The translations under genes and the position numbers were made by a program. This document shows, in pieces, positions 53,630-64,000 of a DNA stretch of 64,000 nucleotides. The stretch is from SZAS-103 sp038226665. Lineage in GTDB: Bacteria > Pseudomonadota > Gammaproteobacteria > Xanthomonadales > Xanthomonadaceae. How positions within the stretch are numbered: position 1 is the stretch's first letter; each line of letters starts with the position of its first letter. The DNA is taken from positions 59,084-123,083 of the forward strand of contig JBBRQI010000006.1 in assembly GCA_038226665.1 (NCBI GenBank), in the 5' to 3' direction. The notes below the pieces were generated by a model. The model was given only the letters and a program-made list of their open reading frames with translations, was not told where the DNA came from and made no database searches.

Positions 53630-53941
53630 TCAGCTGCGGCGGGTGAACTTGGCGATCAGGTAGCCCGCGGCGAACGCCGCGCCAAAGGTTGTCCACGGCC
53701 GGCTGCGGATCAGATCCTCGGCTTGGTCGAGCATGTCCTTGCCTTGGTCGAGCAGCTTCTCGAGCTTGTCGTCGAGCTCGGCCTTCGCTTCGCGCGCGGC
53801 ATCCTTGCCCGAATTCACCGCATCGGCCACGCCGACGGTGATGTGGTCGCGCGCCTGGCTAAGGTGTTCGCCCGCATTGCGCAGGTGGGAAGCTGAGGCT
53901 GCGGCGGCTTCTGCGGCGCGCATTTCGGAATCTGCTGACAT
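53630..53941 (-). CDS. YqjD/ElaB-like membrane-anchored protein (DUF883)
   Basis: 103 residues: a long charged helix (AELDDKLEKLLDQGKDMLDQAE) and a C-terminal membrane anchor TTFGAAFAAGYLIAKFTRR, the GXXXG-type tail of DUF883 proteins. E. coli YqjD and ElaB anchor ribosomes to the inner membrane in stationary phase. First gene of a tight operon reaching to 49336. Confidence 0.88.
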   Translation of the reverse strand: MSADSEMRAAEAAAASASHLRNAGEHLSQARDHITVGVADAVNSGKDAAREAKAELDDKLEKLLDQGKDMLDQAEDLIRSRPWTTFGAAFAAGYLIAKFTRRS

Positions 53942-54071
53942 GGTCTGTGCTCCTTGCGAGTGGATCGACTGGGAATGGGTACGCTACACCACGGACGCGT
54001 CCGCGACGATTGCAGAATGCATGAAACACCGGTTGCCGTTCAGGACATGTTCCTGTTGCGATCCGGCACGA

Positions 54072-55547
54072 TTACTGCAACGCCAGGGTCCCGACCATCT
54101 GCCCGCGCACGAGGGTGAGTTTCAGGCTCGTTGGTTTTCCGGCGAGCGCGGCTTGCAACGCGGCGAGGTCGGGCACATCCGCGCCATTGATCTGCGCGAC
54201 GAGATCACCCGGCTGCAGGTTGTTCGCGAACGCGCGGCTGCCTGGCGCAACCTGCGCGACGACGACGCCGGCAAGTCCCTTCTGCTTGAGGCTCAATGGC
54301 AAATCGCCGAAAGTCGCACCCTGCAGGCGCGGGTCGAGCCTGACGCCTGCGAGCTTGTCGGCCTGCACCTTCAACGCGGCCGACAGCACCAGATTCTGAC
54401 CGTCGCGCGAAACGCTCAAGGTCACCGGCTTTCCAACCGGCAGCAATCCTTCCTGATTGTGCAGCGCCAGGCTGTCGGCGATCGACTGCCCGTTGATCCT
54501 CATGATCACGTCGCCAACCTTGACGCCTGCTGCCTGCGCGGCCGAGCCTGGATACACGCGCGCGACCAGCGCACCGTGATTCGAGGACAGGTGCATCGCA
54601 CTCGCGATCTTGTCGCCAAGATCCTGCGCCTCCACGCCCAGCGAGCCGCGGGCGACCTTGCCGATGGTCAGCAACTGGTGCATCACGTCGCTGGCAAGGC
54701 TCGACGGAATCGCGAAGCCGATGCCGACGCTGCCGCCGGACGGGCTGTAGATCGCGTTGTTGATGCCGACCAGTTCACCGCGCAGATTGACCAGCGCGCC
54801 GCCGGAGTTGCCCGGGTTGATCGAGGCGTCGGTCTGGATCAGGTTCTGGTAGCCCAGGCCTTGAAGGCCACTCCGTCCCAGCGCGGACACGATGCCCGAG
54901 GTGACCGTCTGGCCAAGGCCGAACGGATTGCCGACCGCGACCACGAAATCGCCGACCTGCAACTGGCTGGAATCGGCAAGTTTCAGAGCGGTCAGGTGTT
55001 CGGCGGGAATTCTTACCAGCGCCACGTCGGTGTCGGGATCGGCACCGACCGTCTGGCCTTCGACCGTGCGGCCGTCCGCGAGCGTCACCGCGATGCCGTC
55101 GGCAGCCTCGATCACGTGGTTGTTGGTCAGGATGAGCCCGCGCTCCGCATCGACCACCACGCCCGAACCGAGCGCCTGCTGCACGCGCTCCTGCGGCATA
55201 TCCGGAATCCCGAAGAACTGCCGGAAGAACGGGTCATCGGCGAGCGGATTGCGCGTACGCACGATGTGCTTGCTCTGGATGCTGACCACTGCCGGAGTGA
55301 CGCTGCGCAGCATCGGCGCCAGCGACGGCAACGGCTGGCCGCCGGCTTCGGCAGGCAAGGCCGCACGCGCCTGCGGCACGACCATTTCGATGGGCGCAAC
55401 TGCGGTCGGCCGGTCTCGGCATCCTGCCTCCCGCGACACGTGTGCATCCATGCACAGCGCAGTCTGCGCGGGCTGGACGCGATACATCATGGCACCGCCG
55501 AGAGCGGCACCGATCAGAAGGACAAGCGCGGTTGGTGTTGTTCGCAT
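54072..55547 (-). CDS. DegQ/DegP-type periplasmic serine protease
   Basis: 491 residues of the HtrA family with two PDZ domains (about 290-380 and 395-485). The triad is H144 (NNHVI), D174 (DTDVAL) and S248 (GNSGG). A signal peptide (LVLLIGAALGGAMMY) is followed by a ~55-residue extra segment with two cysteines (C32, C43), which may form a disulfide. The LA loop is short, as in DegQ rather than DegP. It degrades or refolds damaged periplasmic proteins. Confidence 0.94.
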   Translation of the reverse strand: MRTTPTALVLLIGAALGGAMMYRVQPAQTALCMDAHVSREAGCRDRPTAVAPIEMVVPQARAALPAEAGGQPLPSLAPMLRSVTPAVVSIQSKHIVRTRNPLADDPFFRQFFGIPDMPQERVQQALGSGVVVDAERGLILTNNHVIEAADGIAVTLADGRTVEGQTVGADPDTDVALVRIPAEHLTALKLADSSQLQVGDFVVAVGNPFGLGQTVTSGIVSALGRSGLQGLGYQNLIQTDASINPGNSGGALVNLRGELVGINNAIYSPSGGSVGIGFAIPSSLASDVMHQLLTIGKVARGSLGVEAQDLGDKIASAMHLSSNHGALVARVYPGSAAQAAGVKVGDVIMRINGQSIADSLALHNQEGLLPVGKPVTLSVSRDGQNLVLSAALKVQADKLAGVRLDPRLQGATFGDLPLSLKQKGLAGVVVAQVAPGSRAFANNLQPGDLVAQINGADVPDLAALQAALAGKPTSLKLTLVRGQMVGTLALQ

Positions 55548-55720
55548 GGGTGTCGGGGCCGGGATACGGATTGGATATGTGGATCAGGACGCAAGTTCCA
55601 AGTATTCCGTGCCGGAATTGAATCGCGACTGAGCGCGACACGCGCCATCTGCGCTGAAAGGGTTTTACTGCCCATTCAATGCGCCGCGTCCGCTGCGGTT
55701 CCCGCTACGATGCCGGCACG

Positions 55721-56644
55721 ATGCCACTGATCTCCGTAGCCCTGTCTACCTGCAACGGCGCGCGTTTCCTGCGCGAGCAGCTCGATTCGGTGCTGGCGCA
55801 ATCCGGAGTGAGGATCGAAGTGGTCGTCGTCGATGATGGATCGCACGACCCAACCGCCGCGATTCTGGCCGATTACGCTGCGCGCGATGCGCGCATTCGC
55901 TGGCAATCCAATGAACGCAATCTCGGCCCCACCGCGAGCTTCGAGCGCGCGATGGCGCTGTGTTCGGGCGACTTCATCGCACCCTGCGACCAGGACGACA
56001 TCTGGCACCCCGACAAACTCGCTCAACTGCTTGCAGCGATCGAGGACCACGATCTTGCCTACTGTGATTCGGACTACATGGATCCGGACGGACGGCCCTT
56101 GCAGCGTCGGCTATCGGATGGCACGGCGATGCTTGAGGGAACCTCGCCACTGGCTTTCTTGTTCGCCAATTCGGTATCGGGGCATGCCTGCCTGCTGCGC
56201 CGCGATCTGTTCGAGAGCGTCCGCCCGTTCCCTCCCGGTGCCTACCATGACTGGTGGCTTGCCTTGTGCGCTGCGGGTCGGAACGGCGTGCGATATCTGG
56301 ATTTACCGCTGGTCCGGTTTCGCCGCCATCCGCAGGCGTTTTCGCAGACCGGGCGATCGTCCTCCCCGGACATCGCGCAAGGTGCAGCAGCCAGCCTCGC
56401 CTGGCTTGAGCAACGCCATGCCCTGATGCAGGCCTATGCACGCACGCCGTTGCGCGACGCCGGGCTCGCGCAGGAGTTCGCCGAAGCGCTGCGCCGCGCC
56501 ATCGACCACGGCAGCAATGGTCCCCTGATGCGCCTGTTATGGCGTCATCGGCGCGCGCTGCCGCGCTGGAAGGGGGTTCCGTTCGTCGACGCGCTAGACA
56601 TGCAGATCCGGATGGCGAAGAAGCTGCGTCGCAGCAGGCGTTAG
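55721..56644 (+). CDS. Glycosyltransferase family 2 (rhamnosyl-type)
   Basis: 307 residues with a GT-A fold: SVALSTCNGARFLREQLDSV, then VVVDDGSHDPT and the metal-binding DQDDIWHPDKL. This start is like RfbG/WbbL-type rhamnosyl and related transferases acting on surface polysaccharide. The C-terminal ~90 residues are basic and may contact the membrane. The ATG at 55721 opens the GT core. Its stop overlaps the stop of the convergent gene by 3-4 bp. Confidence 0.88.
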   Translation: MPLISVALSTCNGARFLREQLDSVLAQSGVRIEVVVVDDGSHDPTAAILADYAARDARIRWQSNERNLGPTASFERAMALCSGDFIAPCDQDDIWHPDKLAQLLAAIEDHDLAYCDSDYMDPDGRPLQRRLSDGTAMLEGTSPLAFLFANSVSGHACLLRRDLFESVRPFPPGAYHDWWLALCAAGRNGVRYLDLPLVRFRRHPQAFSQTGRSSSPDIAQGAAASLAWLEQRHALMQAYARTPLRDAGLAQEFAEALRRAIDHGSNGPLMRLLWRHRRALPRWKGVPFVDALDMQIRMAKKLRRSRR

Positions 56645-57642
56645 CTGCGCCCGAACCAGCGCCTCGGCAGCAGCAACTTGAGCGCGCGCTCGGCGCTTTT
56701 GCGGCGCAGTCCCGGATGTTTCAGGCCACGCCAGAACAAGGGCAACCATTGGCTGCGCGGCTTGTCGATCAGCGCCTCGCGCATGTCCGCTTCCAGCCGG
56801 TACATCTCCGCCAGCCCCAGCCCGAGCTGCCTGCGTTCCTCGGGCAAGTGCGGACAGGCGGCGACGCAACGTTCCTGATCGGCGGCGATGTTGCGGTACA
56901 TCCCGCACACGCGTCGAGTGCGGCGTTCGTAGGTCGCGAAATCCTTCTTGCTGCGATCATTCATCCAGTCGTTGAGGTTGCGGTCATGGCGACGGTAGCC
57001 GAGCAGGGGTTCAGGCAGGCATCGGCACTCGCCGAGCAGGACCGCGCGCAGGCTGAGCATGGTGTCCTCAACCATCCCTTCCAGCGGCGGGAGATCCCTG
57101 ATCAATGAGCGCCGCACCGCCATCGACGCGCCGAGCACCATCAGCAATCTGCCGCGATGCAGGAACCAGCGCTGATCGACGACCCGCGGCAATCCGCGCA
57201 CGCCTGAAGCCAGAAGACGTCCTTCGACGTCGATGTCGTTCACGGTCGAACCGACCACCATCGCCGCCGGGCAGGCGGCCATCTCCGCGAGCAGACGCTC
57301 GACCCGCTGCGGATAGGCCACGTCGTCGCCTGCCAGGAACACCAGCACATCGCCATTCGCGATATGCGCCAGTTCGACCAGGTGCGCGCACAGGCCCAGA
57401 TTACGCTGGGAAGTCCGGACGCTGACCCGATGCGGGCCCGCATAGTCGGCGACCGCGGCGAGCGCGGCCTCGAGCGTGCCGTCGCCCGAGCAATCGTCGG
57501 ACACGATGATCTCGCAGGCAGTCGTTTGCGCGAGTGCGGACGCGATCGATTCGGCGATGGTCTCGCGCATGCCATACGCGATGACCAGCAGGGTCGCGCT
57601 CAGCGGCGGCGAGCCGGCGGAGGATTCGACGTGATCGTTCAT
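56641..57642 (-). CDS. Glycosyltransferase family 2
   Basis: 333 residues. It begins TLLVIAYGMRETIAESIASA, has SDDCSGDGT for nucleotide-sugar binding and FLAGDDVAYP for the metal site, and EDTMLSLRA as the likely catalytic-base motif (ED). The tail is basic with a C-terminal LLPRRW. Substrate unknown; the neighbourhood suggests O-antigen or another surface glycan. It starts 16 bp after the preceding glycosyltransferase. Confidence 0.88.
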   Translation of the reverse strand: MNDHVESSAGSPPLSATLLVIAYGMRETIAESIASALAQTTACEIIVSDDCSGDGTLEAALAAVADYAGPHRVSVRTSQRNLGLCAHLVELAHIANGDVLVFLAGDDVAYPQRVERLLAEMAACPAAMVVGSTVNDIDVEGRLLASGVRGLPRVVDQRWFLHRGRLLMVLGASMAVRRSLIRDLPPLEGMVEDTMLSLRAVLLGECRCLPEPLLGYRRHDRNLNDWMNDRSKKDFATYERRTRRVCGMYRNIAADQERCVAACPHLPEERRQLGLGLAEMYRLEADMREALIDKPRSQWLPLFWRGLKHPGLRRKSAERALKLLLPRRWFGRS

Positions 57643-57658
57643 GGATTGGGCATTGCGA

Positions 57659-58723
57659 TCAGGCGTCGAGCATCGCGCGCCATTGCGCCGCGACATTGGC
57701 CAGACCGAAGCGCGGATCCGGCCCGGTCTGCGGTCGCGCTCCGGCGCGCCAGGAGCGGATGCGTTCGACGTAAGCGTCGAACAATCCCATCCGCTCTGCC
57801 AACCCTGCCGGCGCGCCTCGCCATTGCGACGACAAGCTCTTGAACGCGCGCTCGTAAGCACGGTGCCAGCGTGTGACCGGTAGCAGTTGCTGCGGATCGC
57901 CGATGACTTCGCGAGCCGCCCCGTAATCATGCGTGAGTACCGGCGTACCCAAGGCCAACGACTCGGCGAAGACGAGGCCAAAGGTTTCCGGGATCGCGAA
58001 GTTCGGGCAAAACGTGCACAACGCCGTGCGCACTTCGGCATGGATGCGCGCTTGCGGTTGCGGTCCCAGATAGCTGACGCCATCGATCATCGACGCAAGA
58101 TCATTCTTGTATCCGGGATTTCCGACAAGAAGACGCAATTCGGGCATGGCGCGCCGTAGGGCCCGGAACGCATCGAGGGTGAATTTCAGTCCCTTGTTGG
58201 GCGACGAGAAGAAAACCAGCTTGTCCATGTCGACGGAAGATCCATCCGGCTTGAGCGCGTCATCGATTGGATTGTAGAGCGTGCGCGTGGAAACCCGATC
58301 GTCGATCCGCGCGCGCCGGAGGGTTGCGTCCACGCCGCGGCGTTGCGTATCCGATACGCAGACGATGTCGACCGACAACGCGCTCAAGGCCTGCGCTTCC
58401 CTCGCGAGCCGACGGCCACGCGTCGACCCCGGCTGGATCAGGTCGTGCGCCCAAAGGCTGAAACGTGCATCGGGATAGAGTTCGCGCACGCTCGACAGGG
58501 CGCGCGGGTCGCGCACCAGAACGACATGGCGGACTCCAGGTATCCGGCCAGGCGGCCGATAGCGACCGGAGGCATCGGTGCGGTTGTGCTGGATGACGAA
58601 GGCATCGAGCGCATCGGCGATGCGGGTCACGCAGGCTTCGGTGCCGCCGGTCGCTTCGTTCAACAACGTTTGCGAATCGTAGGGGCGCAGGCAGACCGGA
58701 TCCCAGAACAGGATCGCGCTCAT
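57659..58723 (-). CDS. Glycosyltransferase family 4
   Basis: 354 residues with two Rossmann domains (GT-B). The C-terminal half has FFSSPNKGL, PELRLLVGNPGYK and the donor-binding motif ETFGLVFAESLALGTPVL (E-X7-E). Retaining GT4 enzymes add sugars such as mannose or glucose to surface polysaccharides. An in-frame upstream extension was rejected since homology starts at MSAILFWDPVCLRPYDS. Probably co-transcribed with the methyltransferase gene upstream. Confidence 0.88.
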   Translation of the reverse strand: MSAILFWDPVCLRPYDSQTLLNEATGGTEACVTRIADALDAFVIQHNRTDASGRYRPPGRIPGVRHVVLVRDPRALSSVRELYPDARFSLWAHDLIQPGSTRGRRLAREAQALSALSVDIVCVSDTQRRGVDATLRRARIDDRVSTRTLYNPIDDALKPDGSSVDMDKLVFFSSPNKGLKFTLDAFRALRRAMPELRLLVGNPGYKNDLASMIDGVSYLGPQPQARIHAEVRTALCTFCPNFAIPETFGLVFAESLALGTPVLTHDYGAAREVIGDPQQLLPVTRWHRAYERAFKSLSSQWRGAPAGLAERMGLFDAYVERIRSWRAGARPQTGPDPRFGLANVAAQWRAMLDA

Positions 58724-58784
58724 CGAACCACCCGGTCGCCCGAGTCGCCACCGCGACCGGATGGATGACAAGTCGCCGCGCAAA

Positions 58785-59438
58785 TCACCGGGATACGTCC
58801 TTGACCGCTTCGAGTTCCCACAGAAAGTAGACCTTGCGGTCCCTCGCGGTCCGACCGCGCAACACACGCGAGATCGATCGCAGTCGGCGGGCCATGCGCT
58901 GGAGCGCCGTGGGCGGCTTGCGGTTTTCCGGCGAGCCGGCGATCGCGCTGTATACATCCACGGCATGCACCCATTCCGCGCGACGCACGCGGAAGCGCCC
59001 TTCGAAACCATACATGCGCGCAGCCGGAGGATTGCCGCAGAAATAATCGTGGGTCTGGTCGGTGATGATGTTGACGTGGGTCGGGTCGACAAAAACTTCC
59101 GGATTCGGGAACGCGGGTGTCAACGCGTACAGCAGGCCGCCTGGCGCAAGCACGCGCCAGGTTTCCTGCATCAGCCGGATGAACGGGAACACGGTGTCGC
59201 GGCTGTCGGCCGTGGCGAGGATGCGCGGCACGTGCTCGATGAAGTCGAATGCGGAAACGGAACCGAAGGTGTCGTCGGGATACGGAATCGGATCGACGGC
59301 GAGATTGGCCACGCGGTAGTCGAAATCCATCCCGGCAGTGAGCGGCCGGATATCGATGCCGGACAGGCGCGCGCGCTGGTACGGATTGCGCGGGTGCACT
59401 CCGCAGCCGAGGTCGAGATGATGGTCGGGTAGTGTCAT
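58785..59438 (-). CDS. Class I SAM-dependent methyltransferase
   Basis: 217 residues. Motif I is LDLGCG at residues 8-13, and the post-II region reads VSAFDFIEHVPR, with ETWRVLAPGGLLYALTP as motif III. Located among glycosyltransferases, it may methylate a sugar of the surface glycan or the end of a chain (inference). The ATG at 59438 was chosen because motif I normally lies very near the start here; the upstream in-frame extension of 45 codons is low in homology signal. Confidence 0.8.
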   Translation of the reverse strand: MTLPDHHLDLGCGVHPRNPYQRARLSGIDIRPLTAGMDFDYRVANLAVDPIPYPDDTFGSVSAFDFIEHVPRILATADSRDTVFPFIRLMQETWRVLAPGGLLYALTPAFPNPEVFVDPTHVNIITDQTHDYFCGNPPAARMYGFEGRFRVRRAEWVHAVDVYSAIAGSPENRKPPTALQRMARRLRSISRVLRGRTARDRKVYFLWELEAVKDVSR

Positions 59439-59576
59439 GCGGTTCTCTGGCGCTGCATGGATGTTACTGGGAAGCCCGGGGAACTGCTTTCCCGACGATG
59501 GAAATGAAGAAAGTCCACTCTTGATTGCCATGACCAGCATCGGGATGTTCGCGGCGCAGTTCCAAGGAGGCACCCG

Positions 59577-60356
59577 TCACACGCGCGAAATGTCCCGCAA
59601 GGCGCGGTACTTCTCGAAGACATAGCGCGCATGGCAGGCGTGGTAGGTGCGCGCCAGCGCGCCGTCGCGGAAGCCGCCACGCAGCAGGTAATTCTTCAGC
59701 CAGTAACTTGCTGCGTGCAATGGCGCGGCGAATGCGCCCGCGCGGCGGCCTTCGGCATGTTTCTGTTGCGCCCACAACCCGGCATAGCGCGCGAGCTTCG
59801 CGCGGTAGTCGTCGAGCGAACGCGCGGTGTCGTGTTCGATGCGCACGCGCAGATGGGAAATCCTGCGACCGCGCAGATCGAGTCGTTCGTGCACGTCGGC
59901 CGGCAGGTAGCGCATGTCGTTGCGGAACAGGCGCTCGACGCCTTCGCGGCCCCAGCCGCCGTGGTTGAGTTCGGCGCCGAGGAAATGCGTGCGGCGCTCC
60001 AGCTCCCATACATCGGCTTCCCACGCGTCGGCGCGCTCGACGGCGCGTTCCGCGAACAAATCATGCAGAACGGCCTCCGCGCCATCGTCGAGCCATTCAT
60101 CCGCATCCAGCAGCAACACCCATGGTTGGGTTGCCAATGCGATTGCGGCATTTTTCTGCGCGGAAAATCCCAGCCATTGCTGTTGGCGCACGCACCCACC
60201 CGCGGCTTCCGCTTCTGCGACAGTCGCATCGGTCGAACCCGAATCGAGCACCCACACTTCGCTGCACACCGAGGCGAGCGAGGCCACGCAACGACCGATG
60301 CGGCCAGACTCGTTCTTGGCGATCACCACGCCGGACAACGGCAACTTCGCGTTCAT
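59577..60356 (-). CDS. LPS core glycosyltransferase family 2, WaaE-like
   Basis: 259 residues: LSGVVIAKNESGRIGRCVAS, VLDSGSTDAT, LLLDADEWLDD, and ELERRTHFLG with NHGGWGRE. This text matches the WaaE/KdtX group, which add glucose to heptose I of the LPS inner core. It overlaps the stop-start of the acyltransferase gene by 4 bp, so both act on LPS and share a transcript. Confidence 0.9.
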   Translation of the reverse strand: MNAKLPLSGVVIAKNESGRIGRCVASLASVCSEVWVLDSGSTDATVAEAEAAGGCVRQQQWLGFSAQKNAAIALATQPWVLLLDADEWLDDGAEAVLHDLFAERAVERADAWEADVWELERRTHFLGAELNHGGWGREGVERLFRNDMRYLPADVHERLDLRGRRISHLRVRIEHDTARSLDDYRAKLARYAGLWAQQKHAEGRRAGAFAAPLHAASYWLKNYLLRGGFRDGALARTYHACHARYVFEKYRALRDISRV

Positions 60357-61276
60357 TGCGACGACTGTTCAGCGTAAGGATCGGGTTCTCCGGAGCCTGC
60401 CGGACGCCGGCCGTAACGCTTGTAGGTCCACTGGTATTGCGACGGATCGCGTTCGGCGACCGCCTGCACGGCCGCATTCATTGCAGCCACCGCAATGTGC
60501 GGATCGGCGTCGTGCAGCATGGCCGGAGCAAGGATCAGGTGCACGTCAAAACGCGTGCGACCGCCGTCGTACCGGCGTTCGGCGATCGCGAACAACACCG
60601 TCGCGCCGGTGCGCTGCGCGAGCCGCGGCAGCAACGTCATGCTCAGCGCATCCTTGCCGAAGAACGGCGCGAACAGGCCATCACCGGCCTTGGGTTGTTG
60701 ATCCGGCAGGATGCCGATCATCCCGCCTGCTGCGAGGGTCTTGAATAACCCGCGCATTGCGGTTCCTTCCGCGGGCAACTGGCGCACGTTCGCGCGACCA
60801 CGCACGCGCCGAAGGAACGCCTCTCCGGCCGCGGATTTCGGGCGTCGATATAACACAGTGATCTGCGCACGCGCAGCGAGCCACTGGTTCAGCAATTCCC
60901 AGTTGCCGTAGTGCGGCGCTGCGATGATCAGTCCACGGCCGGACGCAAGCGCGGCATCGAATAATTCCTGGCCGTGCACGTTGCCGATCAGGCGCAGGTT
61001 GTCGCGTTCGGAACGCGTCCAGAAACGCAGGGTTTCGAACGCACCACGAAAGGTCGTGCGCAATACGTCGCGCAACAGGTTCCTGCGCGCTGCGTCATCG
61101 AGCTGCGGATAGACGAGTTCGAGGTTGCGTCGCGCAACGCGCGCCTCACGCACGCCGAGCACGCGCATGAGCCACGCCGTCATGTCCCCGAACCAGTGCA
61201 GCAGGCCCAGCGGCAAGCGCCCGAGAAGGGCGGCGAACGTGTAGAACAAGGTTCCGGCGATGTCGGCAACACGCAT
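60353..61276 (-). CDS. Lipid A late acyltransferase (LpxL/LpxM family)
   Basis: 307 residues with the acyltransferase motif HYGNWE (H122-E127, HX4E) and ILPDQQPKAGDG, and an N-terminal membrane helix. It adds a secondary acyl chain to the Kdo2-lipid A precursor on the inner membrane. Chain length specificity (LpxL, LpxM or LpxP) cannot be told from the sequence. First gene of a two-gene unit with the WaaE-like transferase. Confidence 0.93.
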   Translation of the reverse strand: MRVADIAGTLFYTFAALLGRLPLGLLHWFGDMTAWLMRVLGVREARVARRNLELVYPQLDDAARRNLLRDVLRTTFRGAFETLRFWTRSERDNLRLIGNVHGQELFDAALASGRGLIIAAPHYGNWELLNQWLAARAQITVLYRRPKSAAGEAFLRRVRGRANVRQLPAEGTAMRGLFKTLAAGGMIGILPDQQPKAGDGLFAPFFGKDALSMTLLPRLAQRTGATVLFAIAERRYDGGRTRFDVHLILAPAMLHDADPHIAVAAMNAAVQAVAERDPSQYQWTYKRYGRRPAGSGEPDPYAEQSSQ

Positions 61277-61418
61277 CCGGCGAGTTTATAGAACGTGCTG
61301 ATGGAAGCGGAATGCAACGCGTGCTTCCTGGCTCGCCATTGACGAGCAATAGCGGAAGCGTCCTCGCATTTTCCCGCATTCGGCGGCAGCATGTCCGCAT
61401 GTCGCCGCAGCAACCCCG

Positions 61419-61871
61419 ATGCTCGCCCTGATCCAGCGCGTGACCCGCGCCGAAGTCCGTGTGGCCGATGAGACGGTCGGCGCGATCGGCTCCGGCTTGC
61501 TCGCACTGGTCGCGATCGAACCCGGCGATGGCGAAGCGCAGGCGCAGCGGATGTGCAATCGCCTGCTCGGCTATCGCGTGTTCGACGACGGCGAGGGCCG
61601 GATGAACCGCTCGCTTGCCGATACCGGCGGCGGGCTGCTGCTGGTCAGCCAGTTCACCCTCGCCGCCGATACCCGCAAGGGCATGCGTCCGGGATTTTCG
61701 ACCGCGGCCGCTCCCGGCGACGGATTGCGTTGGTTCAATCGGTTGGTCGATATCGCACGAACCAGTCATCCATTGGTTGAGATCGGTCGTTATGGGGCCC
61801 ATATGCAGATCGAACTGGTCAACGATGGCCCCGCCACTTTCCTGCTTGCGGCCCTGAGCCAGGCCGACTGA
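61419..61871 (+). CDS. dtd: D-aminoacyl-tRNA deacylase
   Basis: 150 residues. The active-site SQFTL motif and the Gly-cisPro loop (NDGPATF) of Dtd are present. It cleaves D-amino acids (and glycine mischarged on tRNA-Ala) from tRNAs, preventing their use in translation. Length equals the family norm (145-150). Divergent from the lipid A acyltransferase gene. Confidence 0.95.
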   Translation: MLALIQRVTRAEVRVADETVGAIGSGLLALVAIEPGDGEAQAQRMCNRLLGYRVFDDGEGRMNRSLADTGGGLLLVSQFTLAADTRKGMRPGFSTAAAPGDGLRWFNRLVDIARTSHPLVEIGRYGAHMQIELVNDGPATFLLAALSQAD

Positions 61872-61901
61872 ACCGCCACTGGTCCTTTTACGATCAAGTA
61901 C

Positions 61902-61931
61902 TTGGGATCGGGCCGCCGGCTACGATATAAT
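61902..61931 (+). promoter_or_regulatory. Probable sigma70 promoter of rpoD
   Basis: TTGGGA (61902-61907), 18 bp, then a perfect TATAAT (61926-61931), 28 bp before the rpoD ATG. The -35 has 4 of 6 consensus bases (TTGACA). Confidence 0.6.
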
Positions 61932-61958
61932 GCTAGGTCTACTTTCAGCGGCACACCC

Positions 61959-63803
<1,845 letters not shown>

Positions 63804-63850
63804 CCAATCCTCCCACGCCCGCTTGTGGAGAGGGCTGGGGTTTGGGGAGA

Positions 63851-63872
63851 AACGGCCGCGCAAGCGGCCGTT
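63851..63872 (+). terminator. Intrinsic terminator of rpoD
   Basis: A perfect 9-bp stem AACGGCCGC/GCGGCCGTT with a GCAA tetraloop, followed by TTCGTTG. It lies 47 bp after the rpoD stop. Confidence 0.85.
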
Positions 63873-63926
63873 TTCGTTGATGGCATCCGGCCAAAGAACC
63901 GCCGCACGCTATCATCCGCAACGTAC

Positions 63927-64000
63927 GGGCCTATAGCTCAATGGTTAGAGCAGAGGACTCATAATCCTTTGGTTCCAGGTTCGAGTCCTGGTGGGCCCAC
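63927..64000 (+). tRNA. ileX: tRNA-Ile2 (anticodon CAU, lysidine type), cut by the window end
   Basis: A cloverleaf is complete except the last two bases of CCA: acceptor GGGCCTA/TGGGCCC, anticodon loop CTCATAA with CAT at 63960-63962, T-arm CCAGG-TTCGAGT-CCTGG. CAU anticodons occur in initiator Met, elongator Met and Ile2. The G1-C72 pair excludes initiator. The short D-loop (CAATGGTTAG), the C4-G69 and C5-G68 pairs used by TilS, and a variable region TTTGGTT resemble E. coli ileX. In E. coli ileX also lies next to rpoD. Lysidine at position 34 would make it read AUA. Confidence 0.85.

Noticed and set aside
63927..64000. Elongator tRNA-Met
   Set aside because: D-loop length, acceptor pairs C4-G69 and C5-G68 and rpoD neighbourhood fit Ile2 better.

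Overview
The window is GC-rich (roughly 65% by eye), gene-dense chromosomal DNA from a gammaproteobacterium. Gene content and order fit the Xanthomonadales/Lysobacterales, most likely Rhodanobacteraceae. The pointers are a XanB2-like chorismatase, trxA-rho divergent from rhlB, ftsE-ftsX close to rpoH, a long N-terminal extension on Rho, and ybeD-lipB-lipA. This placement is inferred from families and synteny; no database was searched.

Layout. 1-9.4 kb: the end of a chorismatase gene, then an alpha-2-macroglobulin-like protein and penicillin-binding protein 1C, a well-known pair. 9.4-15.8 kb: an S9 peptidase with a second partial copy of its own 3' end next to it, then ycgL coupled to a membrane-anchored ankyrin-repeat giant. 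15.8-18.1 kb: a small accessory patch with a broken KefB/KefC-type antiporter remnant, a DNA methyltransferase fused to a nuclease-like domain (its middle is AT-rich), and hairpin repeats. 18.1-29.6 kb: core information processing and division: rho, trxA, rhlB, ftsEX, a double-receiver regulator, ung, rpoH and priA. 29.6-37.8 kb: mixed membrane and envelope genes (DUF3106, DUF3667, a MATE transporter, SppA, a lipoprotein, an SDR). 37.2-43.2 kb: two DUF4124 proteins, the lipoate operon and Prc protease. 43.2-49.1 kb: an Lrp regulator divergent from an EamA exporter, then a four-gene MacAB-type ABC exporter operon. 49.3-55.5 kb: a likely six-gene operon (YqjD/YqjE-like, PerM, HAD phosphatase, M17 aminopeptidase) and a DegQ-type protease. 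55.7-61.3 kb: surface glycan and lipid A genes. 61.4-64 kb: dtd, rpoD with its promoter and terminator, and a tRNA-Ile2(CAU) that runs off the end.

Much of the window concerns the cell envelope and its quality control (A2M/PBP1C, FtsEX, SppA, Prc, DegQ, LPS genes), together with the transcription machinery (two sigma factors, Rho). The most informative regulatory find is a CIRCE-like HrcA operator lying over the ribosome-binding site of rpoH, downstream of a sigma32-like promoter. It suggests that the two heat-shock regulators are wired together. Other points for follow-up are a palindromic pair of perfect DnaA boxes upstream of priA, the fused methyltransferase-nuclease with a foreign-looking specificity region, a partial gene duplication, and a degraded antiporter gene.
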